Positions 10,361-18,340 of a stretch of DNA of 64,000 nucleotides are shown in pieces (position 1 is the stretch's first letter; every line of letters starts with the position of its first letter). Made by a program: the position numbers and the translations under genes. The notes beneath the pieces were generated by a model that worked only from the letters and a program-made list of their open reading frames with translations, had not been told where the DNA came from and made no database searches. This DNA comes from Haladaptatus sp. R4 (lineage in GTDB: Archaea; Halobacteriota; Halobacteria; Halobacteriales; Haladaptataceae). The DNA lies in NCBI RefSeq assembly GCF_001625445.1, contig NZ_LWHG01000028.1:62001-126000 (forward strand), read 5' to 3'.

Positions 10361-10812
10361 ATGGACGATGATCATCCATCCGACGTCGAAACACGCTCGG
10401 GTGTCCCTTCAGAGCGTGTGCGACGGAGGACTTCTCGGAAGACGTTCTGGAGTTGGATCACGTGTTCCAAGCGCTCGCGGAATCACGACGACGATATCTC
10501 GTCTACACGCTGAAATCCCAAACCGAATGGGAGTTGGCCGAAATCGCGGTCAAAGTGACGTCGTGGGAGACCGATATTCCGGAAGTGGACCTGCCGGAGG
10601 AGGAAATCGAACGAACGTACGCCTCGCTCTATCACGCACACGTTCCGAAACTGGTGGAGGAAGGCGTGCTCGCGTTCGATAAACCGAACGAAGTCATTCG
10701 ACCTGGACCCAATGCCGAACAGGTGATAGCCGCGCTATCAGGCGCAGGTGCAAGCCTCGACGCTGGACAGGAGGCCCACGCTCGGAGGGATATGGATGAC
10801 ACGGACGAGTGA
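10361..10812 (+). CDS. DUF7344 winged-helix-type protein, N-terminus shifted out of frame
   Basis: The domain body (from about 10420, ATEDFSEDVLELDHVFQALAESRR) is in one frame and shows the DUF7344 pattern: RRRYLVYTL, then ERTYASLYHAHVPKLVEEGVL. This domain is a putative DNA-binding winged helix of haloarchaea. No ATG or GTG exists in that frame; the only starts are CTG at 10447 and TTG at 10453. An ATG at 10361 with a well-placed TATA box opens a plausible acidic N-terminus (MDDDHPSDVE) in the frame that one missing base before about 10420 would shift. The end overlaps the following HalOD1 gene, so the two are probably coupled. Confidence 0.7.
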
Positions 10813-11134
10813 GGGCGACGACCGTGTCGACGTCGATGGTGGCGACGACGACGGACACTGGACGCTCGTTCAGCAGGCACGATACGAACAGGGAGGTAGT
10901 TACGACCTCACGGCGACCATCGTCGGTGCCATCGCGGAAGCCAAGGGAGTGTCGCCGATGGAGTTGAACGATCCTGTCCTGTACGACTGCGTCGATGTGG
11001 CCGCCTTGGAGGACGCCTTCTTCGGACCCGACGTCTCGGGGCGGAGTCGCGCCGGTCTCGGCACCGTCGAGTTCACGTTTGGGAACTACCGCGTCACGGT
11101 CAAAAGCGACGGCTGGATTTCCGTGTACGAGTAG
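10796..11134 (+). CDS. HalOD1 output domain protein
   Basis: This is a 112-residue protein. I chose the ATG at 10796 because a good Shine-Dalgarno sequence (GGAGG at 10784-10788) precedes it by seven bases and because it overlaps the end of the DUF7344 gene (10812). The body has the HalOD1 pattern: SYDLTATIVGAIAEAKGV, then SPMELNDPVLYDCVDVAALE, then the strands FGNYRVTVKSDGWISVYE. The acidic N-terminal 25 residues are a haloarchaeal linker. The pairing of a DNA-binding-like DUF7344 protein with a HalOD1 protein suggests a small regulatory module. Confidence 0.85.
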   Translation: MTRTSEGDDRVDVDGGDDDGHWTLVQQARYEQGGSYDLTATIVGAIAEAKGVSPMELNDPVLYDCVDVAALEDAFFGPDVSGRSRAGLGTVEFTFGNYRVTVKSDGWISVYE

Positions 11135-11174
11135 GTTTCTCGCGGAAAAACTCGTTCTTCCTCGCGGAAAGAGT

Positions 11175-11663
11175 TCATTCGAAACGGTCCGTCTCGCCGT
11201 GATCATCCTCGTCCGCTGTCGGTCGTTCGTCGTCCAACCTGATTCTCCACCCGTGAAGAACGCTCGGGTCCGAGAGCGCCTCTTTCATCGTCGCGCGCAC
11301 GTCGGCCACGTCCACGCCGTAGAAGTCGTCCGGCACGCCGTGGAGGTACTGTAACGCCGTCTCGAAGAGCGAACGCATCCCGTCGCTATTCTCGAAGTCG
11401 AAGTGTTTGTACGCGCCCGCCGCGACCTGCACCATTCCGTGGAGGAACGCGCTCTCGACCGACCCGTTGCCGTAGTTGTACCACTCGTCCTCGAAACTGT
11501 CGTGGCTTGCGTGGAACTCCCCGGCGTTGAACAGTCGAACACCGTGAATCACCGCCGTTCGGAGGGTACCGTGCTCCCACCGGTTCCGCTCGGCGAGCCA
11601 TCCGGTCGGTGACTCGCCTGGCAACGGCGGTGCCGCGGTCGGGTCACGTGTGTGTTCGTCCAT
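11175..11663 (-). CDS. DUF309 domain protein
   Basis: This 162-residue protein is all helical. The DUF309 core is visible as [22 protein letters not shown] followed by [20 protein letters not shown]. The family's conserved His/Glu/Asp residues sit in H-A-S-H-D-x-F-E-D-E-W, a pattern seen in probable metal-binding or hydrolase-like helical bundles. The function is unknown. An acidic tail ([14 protein letters not shown]) follows the domain. The ATG at 11663 is the only sensible start. No operon partner is apparent. Confidence 0.85.
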   Translation of the reverse strand: MDEHTRDPTAAPPLPGESPTGWLAERNRWEHGTLRTAVIHGVRLFNAGEFHASHDSFEDEWYNYGNGSVESAFLHGMVQVAAGAYKHFDFENSDGMRSLFETALQYLHGVPDDFYGVDVADVRATMKEALSDPSVLHGWRIRLDDERPTADEDDHGETDRFE

Positions 11664-11762
11664 TCGTGATCCGTCGTTGGGGTTCCATCGTGTTTACTGT
11701 GGCTACTGAGCCACGAAAAAGACAAAATCGTGCCCGCGACGGGCCGTTTCAATCCGATACCC

Positions 11763-12086
11763 CTACTGAGCCACCACCGCTTTGCTCGGCGGTGCCCGGG
11801 CGACTTCGTAGTCCCCGCTCTCGTCTACCGCGATGACTGCCCACTCGTAATCGGGATTCGAATCCCGAATCCGTTTGCGCAGTTGCGTCGCGTTCTCTGC
11901 CCACGTCACGAAACATCGAAGCGTCCCATATGTCGGCATCTCCCCGGAATCTGCGAGGGCGGAAACGCGTACTTCGCGCCACTTTCGTCTGGCGCGAAAT
12001 TCGTCTCCGTCGTCCAGAACCTCGTATCCGAGGCGGTTGAAAATCGACCTGGCCTCCTTGGTCGGTGGTGTGCTAACAGGGGCCAT
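11763..12086 (-). CDS. DUF7116-like haloarchaeal protein
   Basis: This is a 107-residue protein starting MAPVSTPPTKEARSIFNRLG. The frame is open to 12224, but a TATA box at 12112-12119, 26-33 bases before the ATG at 12086, supports this start as leaderless. The protein has a RIFNRLGYEV-type beginning, a basic strand RRKWREVRV, and TYGTLRCFVTWAENATQLRKRI. I place it in the haloarchaeal DUF7116 family from memory. It is small, soluble and of unknown function. Confidence 0.75.
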   Translation of the reverse strand: MAPVSTPPTKEARSIFNRLGYEVLDDGDEFRARRKWREVRVSALADSGEMPTYGTLRCFVTWAENATQLRKRIRDSNPDYEWAVIAVDESGDYEVARAPPSKAVVAQ

Positions 12087-12111
12087 CCGTATAGACCTAC
12101 CGCAGGGACCG

Positions 12112-12119
12112 TAATAAAT
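12112..12119 (-). promoter_or_regulatory. TATA box of the DUF7116-like gene
   Basis: On the minus strand the box reads ATTTATTA and lies 26-33 bases upstream of the ATG at 12086. It fits a leaderless transcript. Confidence 0.55.
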
Positions 12120-12177
12120 GTTCTTGCGGATTCGAACAACTGTAAGGATTCGTTCAAAATATCGAAACGAATGGCCA

Positions 12178-12714
12178 CTAGATTCGTTGAACCCACGGGT
12201 TTGCGTGTTGTTCGGGATAGACACGTACCTCTCCGTCGGTTTTGAGGGTCTCGATTTGGCTGCGTGCGTCCTCCCGGTCCATACCCCCGATGGCGACCGC
12301 CGCGTCCAACAGCATGTCCATCAGCACGCCGTCGTCCGTGACGGCTTCGCGGTCGCCTCCTTCGGTCTCCATCGCGTCCGTTTCCATCACTCGGAGGTAC
12401 TCGCGCAGGTCGGACGTGTCACGGAGTTCGTCGTGCCATCGCGGCGGATAGTAGCTGATTCGATTCCCCGGGAGTTCGTAAATGTGGCCGCCCCCGTGCC
12501 AGGAATCCTCGCTGACCAGCGCCTCGTCCACCGAGGAGGAAAAGCCCTCGTATCGAAACGTCATCGTGTCCAGATACTCCTCGAACAGTTCGCGCTCGAC
12601 GCCCGCACCGGTGTCTCGGTGATGTTCCTCGACCAACCGCAACGCACCGTCCAGCATGATGGTTTGGCGCTGGCTTTCCAACTCCTCGACCAGTTCCTCG
12701 TCAGTCGAAGCCAT
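12178..12714 (-). CDS. Conserved-looking haloarchaeal hypothetical protein
   Basis: I do not recognise this 178-residue acidic soluble protein. It starts with a charged coiled helix (DEELVEELESQRQTIMLDGAL). A distinctive HGGGHIYELPGNRISYYPPRWHDEL region follows, then a helix DREDARSQIETLK and the tail PEQHANPWVQRI. The ATG at 12714 is chosen over an ATG 12 bases upstream because MASTDEELVEE is the usual acidic start; both are possible. Codon use and composition match the neighbours, so the gene appears real. Confidence 0.65.
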   Translation of the reverse strand: MASTDEELVEELESQRQTIMLDGALRLVEEHHRDTGAGVERELFEEYLDTMTFRYEGFSSSVDEALVSEDSWHGGGHIYELPGNRISYYPPRWHDELRDTSDLREYLRVMETDAMETEGGDREAVTDDGVLMDMLLDAAVAIGGMDREDARSQIETLKTDGEVRVYPEQHANPWVQRI

Positions 12715-12756
12715 ACTAACGCTCACGCCGCATGGCCCCTAAAGAATCCGGCCGAT

Positions 12757-12999
12757 CTATTCGTGCGCCGCGTCCCACTCGGTCGCTTTTCGGAGGTTGC
12801 CACACCGATTGCACTCGATTCGACCCATCGAATCCATCGCGTTGTCGAGCGTCTCACAGTGACCACAGAAGTAGCCGTATCGGCGGTCGAAATCGGGCGA
12901 GCGATAGACGACGAAGAAGGGTCCCTTCGATCCGCGAGTCCCCTCCGACTCGTCGATGTAGACGGTTTCGTCGTCCCTGGTCGTCGCTGTATTCATCAT
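12757..12999 (-). CDS. DUF5816-like zinc-ribbon protein
   Basis: This protein of about 80 residues starts at adjacent ATG codons (12999 or 12996). Four cysteines in two knuckles (CGHC and CNRC, 20 residues apart) form a zinc ribbon that ends NLRKATEWDAAHE. The central GPFFVVYRSPDFDRRYGYFC and the invariant LDNAMDSMGRIECNRCGN recall the haloarchaeal DUF5816 family (from memory). The function is unknown; possibilities include nucleic-acid or protein binding. Confidence 0.78.
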   Translation of the reverse strand: MMNTATTRDDETVYIDESEGTRGSKGPFFVVYRSPDFDRRYGYFCGHCETLDNAMDSMGRIECNRCGNLRKATEWDAAHE

Positions 13000-13078
13000 T
13001 CTCCCGTTGAGGGTCCAGCGATTTAGGAGTGTTGAACATATCGAAGGAATCTTGTCTTCCCCCTGAAACACCTCGCCA

Positions 13079-14434
13079 ATGGCTCTCCGTATCCTCCACT
13101 ACTCGGACATCGAGAACGTCTACGATGACCCGGACCGGGTTGGCCGACTCGCGGGGTGTATCAACGCGAATCGGGACCAACGGACGCTCGTCGTCGGGAC
13201 CGGGGACAACACCGCACCCGGCGTTCTCTCCCTCGTCACCGAGGGGAAACAGGCACTCTCGTTCTTCGACGCTATCTCCCCCGATTTCGAGACGTTCGGA
13301 AACCACGACTTCGATTACGGGATCGACCGAACGCGTGAACTCGTTTGGCGATCCCCCCAGACGTGGCTCACCGCCAACATACGCGACGGCGACAACCGAT
13401 TCGCCGCCGGTGCTGGAACCGCGCAGTACGCCGTTCGGGAAATCGACGGGACGCGGGTCGGATTCTTCGGCGTGACGACGCCCGAGACGACCTCGATCAA
13501 TCCGAATACGGAGGGACTGGAGTTCACCGACCCGATCGAGGCCGCGGAAGCGACCGTCTCCCATCTCCGTGACGAAGGCGTCGATTACGTCGTCGCACTC
13601 TCCCACCTCGGGCGGTATGACGAGGAACTCGCCGCCGCCGTCGACGTGGACGTGATTCTCGGGGGGCACGTTCACTCCGAACGAATCGAACAGGTGAACG
13701 GAACGCTCGTCACCCGTCCCGGCGTCAACGGCCACGTCCTCTTCTCCATCGAACTGGACGACGAACCGTCCGTCAACCGCCACCGCGTTGCGGACGCCCC
13801 CCGAGACGAGGACGTGGCCACGATGATGGCAGAACAGAAGGGGGGTTCCGGACTCGATTCCGTCGTCGCCACCGTCTCCACCCCCATCGAGCGAACCGAA
13901 ACCACGACGTTCCGGGGCGAGAGCAGGATCGGAAACTTCGTCGCCGACGCGTACCGCTGGGCGACCGATGCGGCGGTCGGCCTGCAAAACAGCGGCGGCA
14001 TCCGCGAAGGCGAACCCCTTTCGGGTGAGGTAACGGTCGGCGACCTCGTGAGCGTGCTCCCGTTTCAGGAACGGGTGGCCGTCGCGGAACTCACGGGAGC
14101 GGAGCTTCTCGACGTGCTTCGACAGGCCTACGACCCGACCATCGGTTTCGCCGAACACGACTGGTGGCACGGCCATCTCAGCGGCGTCGAACTCGTCTGG
14201 AACCAGGCCGAACGGGCGGTCGAATCGGCGACCATCGGCGGGGAAGCCCTGTTGGAGGATGTCACCTACACCCTCGCAACGACCGAGTACCTCCTCCAGA
14301 GCGACCGGGAATTTCCGGCGCTCCGGGAGGAACACCGCATCGAAACCGGAAAGCTCCAGTACGAAGTGTTGGCCGACTACGCCCGCCGGTTCGGCATCGA
14401 ACCGGAGATAGAGGGTCGTATCGCGCGTCGATAG
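13079..14434 (+). CDS. 5'-nucleotidase/UshA-like metallophosphatase
   Basis: This 451-residue protein has two domains. The N-terminal calcineurin-like part carries the dimetal motifs in order: HYSDIEN at residues 7-13, GTGDN near 41, GNHDFDYG near 75, LSHLGRYDEE near 175 and GGHVHSE near 198. The C-terminal part has the 5'-nucleotidase substrate-binding domain, including QNSGGIREGEPLSGEVTVGD and LPFQERVAVAELTGAEL. UshA relatives are usually secreted, but no signal peptide is visible here, so the protein looks cytoplasmic. The substrate is probably a nucleotide or another phosphate ester. Confidence 0.88.
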   Translation: MALRILHYSDIENVYDDPDRVGRLAGCINANRDQRTLVVGTGDNTAPGVLSLVTEGKQALSFFDAISPDFETFGNHDFDYGIDRTRELVWRSPQTWLTANIRDGDNRFAAGAGTAQYAVREIDGTRVGFFGVTTPETTSINPNTEGLEFTDPIEAAEATVSHLRDEGVDYVVALSHLGRYDEELAAAVDVDVILGGHVHSERIEQVNGTLVTRPGVNGHVLFSIELDDEPSVNRHRVADAPRDEDVATMMAEQKGGSGLDSVVATVSTPIERTETTTFRGESRIGNFVADAYRWATDAAVGLQNSGGIREGEPLSGEVTVGDLVSVLPFQERVAVAELTGAELLDVLRQAYDPTIGFAEHDWWHGHLSGVELVWNQAERAVESATIGGEALLEDVTYTLATTEYLLQSDREFPALREEHRIETGKLQYEVLADYARRFGIEPEIEGRIARR

Positions 14435-14500
14435 ACCCCGGCCGAGGACCGTCACGAACGGATAGTAAACTTCTCCCCGGTGGGTCGCTTTCGACACCAC

Positions 14501-14899
14501 ATGACCCGCGTCCTCGTTCCAGTCCGATACCCGCTGACGGAACACTCGCGTCGAACGCTCTCGGAGGCGCTTCGTGTGGCCGAGGAATACGGTGCGGACC
14601 TCACCGTCTTACACGTCAACCTCTATCACCGCGGAAGCGACGTGACGCGAACCGATTTGAAACGAACCGTCGAAAAGGCGTTCGGTCGCGTCACCAACGC
14701 GAGATACGTCGTTCGGGACGGGTTTCTGGTGGAGGAGACGATTCTCGACGAAATCGCCGCGACGCGTGCCGACATCGTCGTCATCGGCCGCAAACAGGTC
14801 GGACGCTGGCGGCGGGCGATTCGCCGACTGGTGGACGATCCGAACATCGAGACCTTCCTCCGCGAAAAGGTGGACTGCGAACTGATTACGGTCGGTTAA
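14501..14899 (+). CDS. Universal stress protein (UspA) family protein
   Basis: This is a 132-residue single-domain UspA-like protein. I chose the ATG at 14501 because MTRVLVPVRYPL is the family's first strand. The frame is open 21 bases further upstream, but that adds an atypical MGRFRHH. The central IAATRADIVVIGRKQVG matches the Usp nucleotide-binding region. The classical G-x2-G-x9-G(S/T) loop is replaced by a basic segment (GRKQVGRWRRAIRR), so ATP binding is uncertain. The gene ends one base from the MscS gene, which converges on it. Confidence 0.8.
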   Translation: MTRVLVPVRYPLTEHSRRTLSEALRVAEEYGADLTVLHVNLYHRGSDVTRTDLKRTVEKAFGRVTNARYVVRDGFLVEETILDEIAATRADIVVIGRKQVGRWRRAIRRLVDDPNIETFLREKVDCELITVG

Positions 14900-14900
14900 G

Positions 14901-15887
14901 TCAGCGTTCGTCGAATTCGACGGCTGACGGCGTTTCGGTTCGTTCCCGGTCGGATTCCATCGAGACGCGGGCGACGCCGCTCGTGTCGTCGAAGACGAGG
15001 TGCGAGTGGGGGTAGGCGATTTCCACGTCGGCGTCCTTGAGTTCCTCCCAGATTCGTTCCATGATGTGTGACCGAACCCGGAGCATGTTGTACGGGTCTT
15101 TCACCCAGTAGCGGAGTTCGAGCAGGACGCCGTGATTCGCAAAGTCCCGTACCTGTGCGACGGGGTCGCTCGGATAGCGCGCGCTTCCGATGCGGATGTC
15201 GGGTCCAGACGCCACCACCTCCGGCGTGTCGCGGGCCGCCCGCTCCATGATGGCTCGCGCCTCGTCGAGGTCCCCCTCGTAGGTGACTTGGAGTTGGAGC
15301 GATAGCCGGGAGCGGGTGTCCTCGGCGGAGTAGTTCACCACGTCGCGCTCGCGCATCGTCGCGTTCGGGATGACGAGGAACGTATTTTCGAGCGTGAATA
15401 TCTTCGTGTATCGGAGCGTGATGTCCTCGACGTAGCCCCGAGTTCCCCCTTCCGGCGTGTTGGTATCGACCAGTTCGATGAGGTCGCCGATTTCGTACGG
15501 CTGGTCGGCCAGCAGGAACAACCCGTTGATGACGCTCCCGATGATCGGCGCGAGGACGAGACCCACCGTGGCGGAGAACACCGTCACCGAGAGCAGGATG
15601 TTCGACGCACCCAACCCGACCTGCGCCGCGGCGGTGCCGACCGCGAGAAACAGGATGACGCCCCGGATTCCGCGGAGGACCGTCTTCGTGATACTCGGCC
15701 TGCGGAAGCGGCGGGCAACCTGCCGCCCGACGAGGCTGACGACCAACTGCGAGACGTACCAACCGAGCAGGAGGAACAGGATGGCGAGAACGACGTCGTT
15801 GACGGAGACGTTCGTTGCAACTTCGTGCGCACCGACCTTTCCGAACAAGTCGGAGATATCGTTCACCACCTTTCCGAACGTCGGCAT
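14901..15887 (-). CDS. Small-conductance mechanosensitive channel (MscS family)
   Basis: This 328-residue membrane protein has an amphipathic N-terminus and three or four transmembrane segments (around residues 30-55, 70-90 and 95-130). The MscS pore-helix region is SVTVFSATVGLVLAPIIGSVINGLFLLADQPYEIGD in full, followed by the beta domain with TLRYTKIFTLENTFLVIPNATMRE. The C-terminal alpha/beta domain and a charged tail complete the usual architecture. It should release osmolytes on hypo-osmotic shock, a common need for halophiles. The start at 15887 gives the expected short cytoplasmic lead. Confidence 0.92.
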   Translation of the reverse strand: MPTFGKVVNDISDLFGKVGAHEVATNVSVNDVVLAILFLLLGWYVSQLVVSLVGRQVARRFRRPSITKTVLRGIRGVILFLAVGTAAAQVGLGASNILLSVTVFSATVGLVLAPIIGSVINGLFLLADQPYEIGDLIELVDTNTPEGGTRGYVEDITLRYTKIFTLENTFLVIPNATMRERDVVNYSAEDTRSRLSLQLQVTYEGDLDEARAIMERAARDTPEVVASGPDIRIGSARYPSDPVAQVRDFANHGVLLELRYWVKDPYNMLRVRSHIMERIWEELKDADVEIAYPHSHLVFDDTSGVARVSMESDRERTETPSAVEFDER

Positions 15888-15998
15888 GATGCTCCCGTCT
15901 CACCCGACCAAGTAAAACCCCCTCATTTCCCCGGCACACGTGTCGAGAACGGGAGCGATAGCGACGGAAACTAAGTCATGGCACGCCGATTCGAAGGT

Positions 15999-16744
15999 AT
16001 GGCTTCAGAAACACCTCGGCCGCGCGCCTCGTTCGAAATAAGCCACAACGAAGAGCCGAGCGGCACGCTCCTCGCCGGATTTTCCGAGTTCGGCCTCGCC
16101 GGACTGACCGCCGCAAACTATCTCGTCGAGCAACTCGGCCTCGAAGAGACGGGCCACGTCACCGCCGAACAGTTGCCCGCGATCACGCCGTTCGAGAACG
16201 GCGTCCCCGACACCACACGCGCCTGTTCTCCCGTCCCGACCTCGACGTGACCATCCTCGTCGGCGAACTGTTCGTCCCGGTCTGGGCTGCCGATCCGTTC
16301 GCCAGCGCGATCCTCGACTGGACCGCGGAACACGACGTCGAGGAGATAGGCATCCTCTCCGGCATCCCGGTCCCTCACGGTCCCGACGAGCACCGCGTCT
16401 TCTACATCGCCACCCCGGATTACCACGCCGAACACCTCGAAGGCACGGGACTCCCCGGCATGGGCCGTGGCTTCCTCGACGGCGTCAAGGCCACGCTCGT
16501 CGCCCGCGGCCTCGATTCGACGCTCGCGACCGGCGTGTTCGTGACCCCCGTCCACGCCCAAACCCCGGACGTGGAGGCCGCCCTTCGCCTCATCGACGCC
16601 GTCAGCGACGTGTACGACCTCTCGATCGATACCGAACCGCTCGAATCCTTCGCGGACGAAGTCGGCGAGTACTACGCCGAACTCGCCGAACGCGTCGAGT
16701 CGGCGGGCGAGGCCGAACGCCCGGACGACCGGATGTATATGTAA
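15999..16744 (+). pseudogene. PAC2 (proteasome assembly chaperone) family protein, frame broken by one base
   Basis: The two halves are in different frames. The first part (from ATG 15999 or 15978) gives TLLAGFSEFGLAGLTAANYLVEQLG and ends the domain text at ITPFENGVP. The second part, from about 16208, continues as RHHTRLFSRPDLDVTILVGE and then VPVWAADPFASAI, VPHGPDEHRVFYIATP and FVTPVHAQTPDVEAAL. Together they make the full archaeal PAC2 family protein of about 247 residues. One C added to the run at 16205-16208 restores a single frame. It is either a recent frameshift or a sequencing deletion in a C run. The family's archaeal role is inferred from eukaryotic proteasome assembly chaperones. 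Confidence 0.85.
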
Positions 16745-16751
16745 GGACCCA

Positions 16752-16806
16752 CCTTTTGCTGCGGGAGCGCGGCACCGCCGCGCTCCCTGGCAAAATCTGG
16801 ACCAAA
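16752..16806 (-). repeat. Inverted copy of the hairpin-3 module of the structured element
   Basis: Read on the minus strand, this stretch matches the block at 17183-17240 with only about five differences over some 55 bases. Both have TTTTGGTCCAG, a T-rich strand, a 10-bp GC stem (GGGAGCGCGG with CCGCGCTCCC) and a closing CAGCAAAAG. Pairing of TTTTGCC with AGCAAAA extends the stem. It ends shortly after the stop codon of the PAC2 gene and could also act as a terminator for that gene. Confidence 0.8.
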
Positions 16807-17017
16807 AACCTGCGTCACCCCGCTTCCGTCGCAGGAAGACTCGCTGACGCTCGTCTTCCTACGCCGTCGGGGGTTCCTTGGCCCGCTCGCTTCGCTCCCG
16901 GGAGATGTTGCTTGGGCGCTGAACGGACGAGCCAGCCTATCGCTTCGCTGGTCATGAAAGCTGGACAAGCGCCACCGGGAGCGATAGGCAGATGACACAA
17001 ACACCAAAGTCAGCAAT
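16807..17017. other. Non-coding stretch between the inverted modules
   Basis: No gene is visible. There is a hairpin around 16833-16860 (AGGAAGAC with GTCTTCCT). A longer inverted pair, GCCTATCGCT near 16935 and AGCGATAGGC near 16981, lies further on. These could form a cruciform or a folded RNA. The first GACACAA-like unit of the periodic array is at 16994. Confidence 0.5.
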
Positions 17018-17077
17018 CGACACAACCGCCAGAAGCCCGCAGTCGAAACGACCACTCAAATCAACTGGTGACACAAC
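16994..17077 (+). repeat. Array of GACACAAC-like units spaced about 25 bases, copy A
   Basis: Units begin at 16994 (GACACAAA), 17019 (GACACAACCGCC), about 17045 (a degenerate GAAACGACC) and 17070 (GACACAACTGC), with spacings of 25, 26 and 25. An equivalent array precedes the second structured element at 42998-43108. The even spacing suggests bound protein or repeated RNA units. Confidence 0.6.
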
Positions 17078-17097
17078 TGCGGAGACCAGCATCACTT

Positions 17098-17245
17098 CCG
17101 AAAATCGGAGATTTTCCGGGCCGACGACTGAATGGAGATGGCCGACGCACACCGCGCGTCGGCCATCGAAATGAAGGAGGAGTGCTTTTGGTCCAGGTTT
17201 TGCTAGGGAGCGCGGCTCTGCCGCGCTCCCGCAGCAAAAGCTGGG
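17098..17245 (+). ncRNA. Structured repeat element, copy A (three hairpins)
   Basis: This is a candidate structured RNA or DNA element. Hairpin 1 (17099-17119) pairs CGAAAATC-type arms and has the same sequence as in copy B. A conserved linker GCCGACGACTGAATGGAG follows. Hairpin 2 (17139-17166) pairs TGGCCGACGC with GCGTCGGCCA. A conserved linker with GAAGGAGGAGTGCTTTTGG then leads to hairpin 3 (17201-17240), which pairs TTTTGCT and GGGAGCGCGG with CCGCGCTCCC and AGCAAAA. Hairpins 2 and 3 have different sequences but the same pairing in copy B (43129-43267). The element ends eight bases before the TATA box of trmB, so it may insulate or terminate transcription there. Confidence 0.6.
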
Positions 17246-17247
17246 GT

Positions 17248-17255
17248 TCTATAAT
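17248..17255 (+). promoter_or_regulatory. TATA box of the trmB-type gene
   Basis: TCTATAAT lies 24-31 bases before the ATG at 17279, which fits a leaderless promoter. The box begins directly after hairpin 3 of the structured element. Confidence 0.6.
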
Positions 17256-17278
17256 CCTCCGTAGTTTTTCGTTTCATA

Positions 17279-18340
17279 ATGAGCTCCGACGACCTCTATC
17301 TGACCCTCGAACGAGTCGGAGAACGGTTCAGCTTGGGGGAGTACGAAATCGATGCGTACCTCACGGTACTCGAACACGGACGACTGACCGCGAGCGAAAT
17401 CGCGGAACACACCGACATCCCGCAACCGCGGGTGTACGACACCGTCCGAAGTTTGAGCGACCGGGGACTGGTCGAACTTCGTGAATCCCGGCCGATGAAG
17501 GTCATCGCCATCGACCCCGAGGAAGCCTTCTCCGACGTCCAATCGTCGCTCAGCGACATGATAACCGAACTCGAAGACCGCTACACGGCACCGGCGCGGG
17601 ACACCGAAGCCGTCTCGCTGGTCAAATCGCGTTCGACCATCCTGCGCTACCTCGAAGACGTCATCGAATCCGCGGAGTACGAACTCGCGCTGTCGCTGAC
17701 GCCCGACCTCCTCGACCGGTTCGAGGACGACCTGAAAGCCGAAATCGACGACGGGGTGAGCATCGAGTTGCTCATCACGCCCGCGTCCGAAGCGCGCGAC
17801 CCGGAGGAGTACGACTACAGTGCCGTGGCGACGACCGTTCGTGCCCGCCGTGGTATCACGACGCCCGTCATCGCGGTCGCCGACGGGGAGTACTCGATGT
17901 ACGCCACGCAGGACGCCCTGCGCGACGACCGCGACCGCTACGGCGTCATCTTCAACCGCTCGGCGCTGGGATTCCTCGTGTCCGGGTTCTTCGGGACGGT
18001 CCTCTGGACGACGGCCGAACGAACCCTCTCGGAGGACGCCGAGAGCCGAACGTTCCCGCGACGCTACGCGTCCATCCGTCGGTGTGTCAAGGAAATTCAG
18101 GGATTGGAAGGCGACTTTTACGCGACCATCAAGGGGCGGGACATCGAATCCGGTCACGACCGTGTCGTCCGCGGAAAAGTCGTCGGCCTCTCCTTCGAAG
18201 GCGGCGAACGCGTCGCCGGGATGTCCGTCGAGACGGAGAGCGGCGTCGTCACCGTGGGTGGGCAGGTCGCCGCGCTTGAGGACATCGAGGCGCACGAAAT
18301 CCGGATCGGGACGGACGAACCGCCGGAGTACGAACGTTAG
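17279..18340 (+). CDS. TrmB family transcriptional regulator
   Basis: This is a 353-residue protein. The N-terminal winged helix (residues 1-80) contains [26 protein letters not shown] and the recognition helix [20 protein letters not shown] coiled linker follows. The C-terminal effector domain resembles the TrmB sugar-sensor module, with a phospholipase-D-like fold region around [14 protein letters not shown]. TrmB proteins bind sugars and control sugar transport and central carbon metabolism in archaea; some haloarchaeal ones are global regulators. Its place upstream of the ABC sugar importer and sugar enzymes at 20.7-33 kb fits such a role, but no direct operator was identified. Confidence 0.9.
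   Translation: MSSDDLYLTLERVGERFSLGEYEIDAYLTVLEHGRLTASEIAEHTDIPQPRVYDTVRSLSDRGLVELRESRPMKVIAIDPEEAFSDVQSSLSDMITELEDRYTAPARDTEAVSLVKSRSTILRYLEDVIESAEYELALSLTPDLLDRFEDDLKAEIDDGVSIELLITPASEARDPEEYDYSAVATTVRARRGITTPVIAVADGEYSMYATQDALRDDRDRYGVIFNRSALGFLVSGFFGTVLWTTAERTLSEDAESRTFPRRYASIRRCVKEIQGLEGDFYATIKGRDIESGHDRVVRGKVVGLSFEGGERVAGMSVETESGVVTVGGQVAALEDIEAHEIRIGTDEPPEYER

Noticed and set aside
12854-14545. A 563-codon open frame opposite the nucleotidase gene
   Set aside because: The opposite strand codes for a complete phosphatase with all metal motifs; this frame is only its shadow.
16752-17240. Transposon with 55-base terminal inverted repeats
   Set aside because: The inverted modules could be ends, but copy B has only one such module, no target duplication is visible, and the same hairpin also appears without a partner; a structured element fits better.
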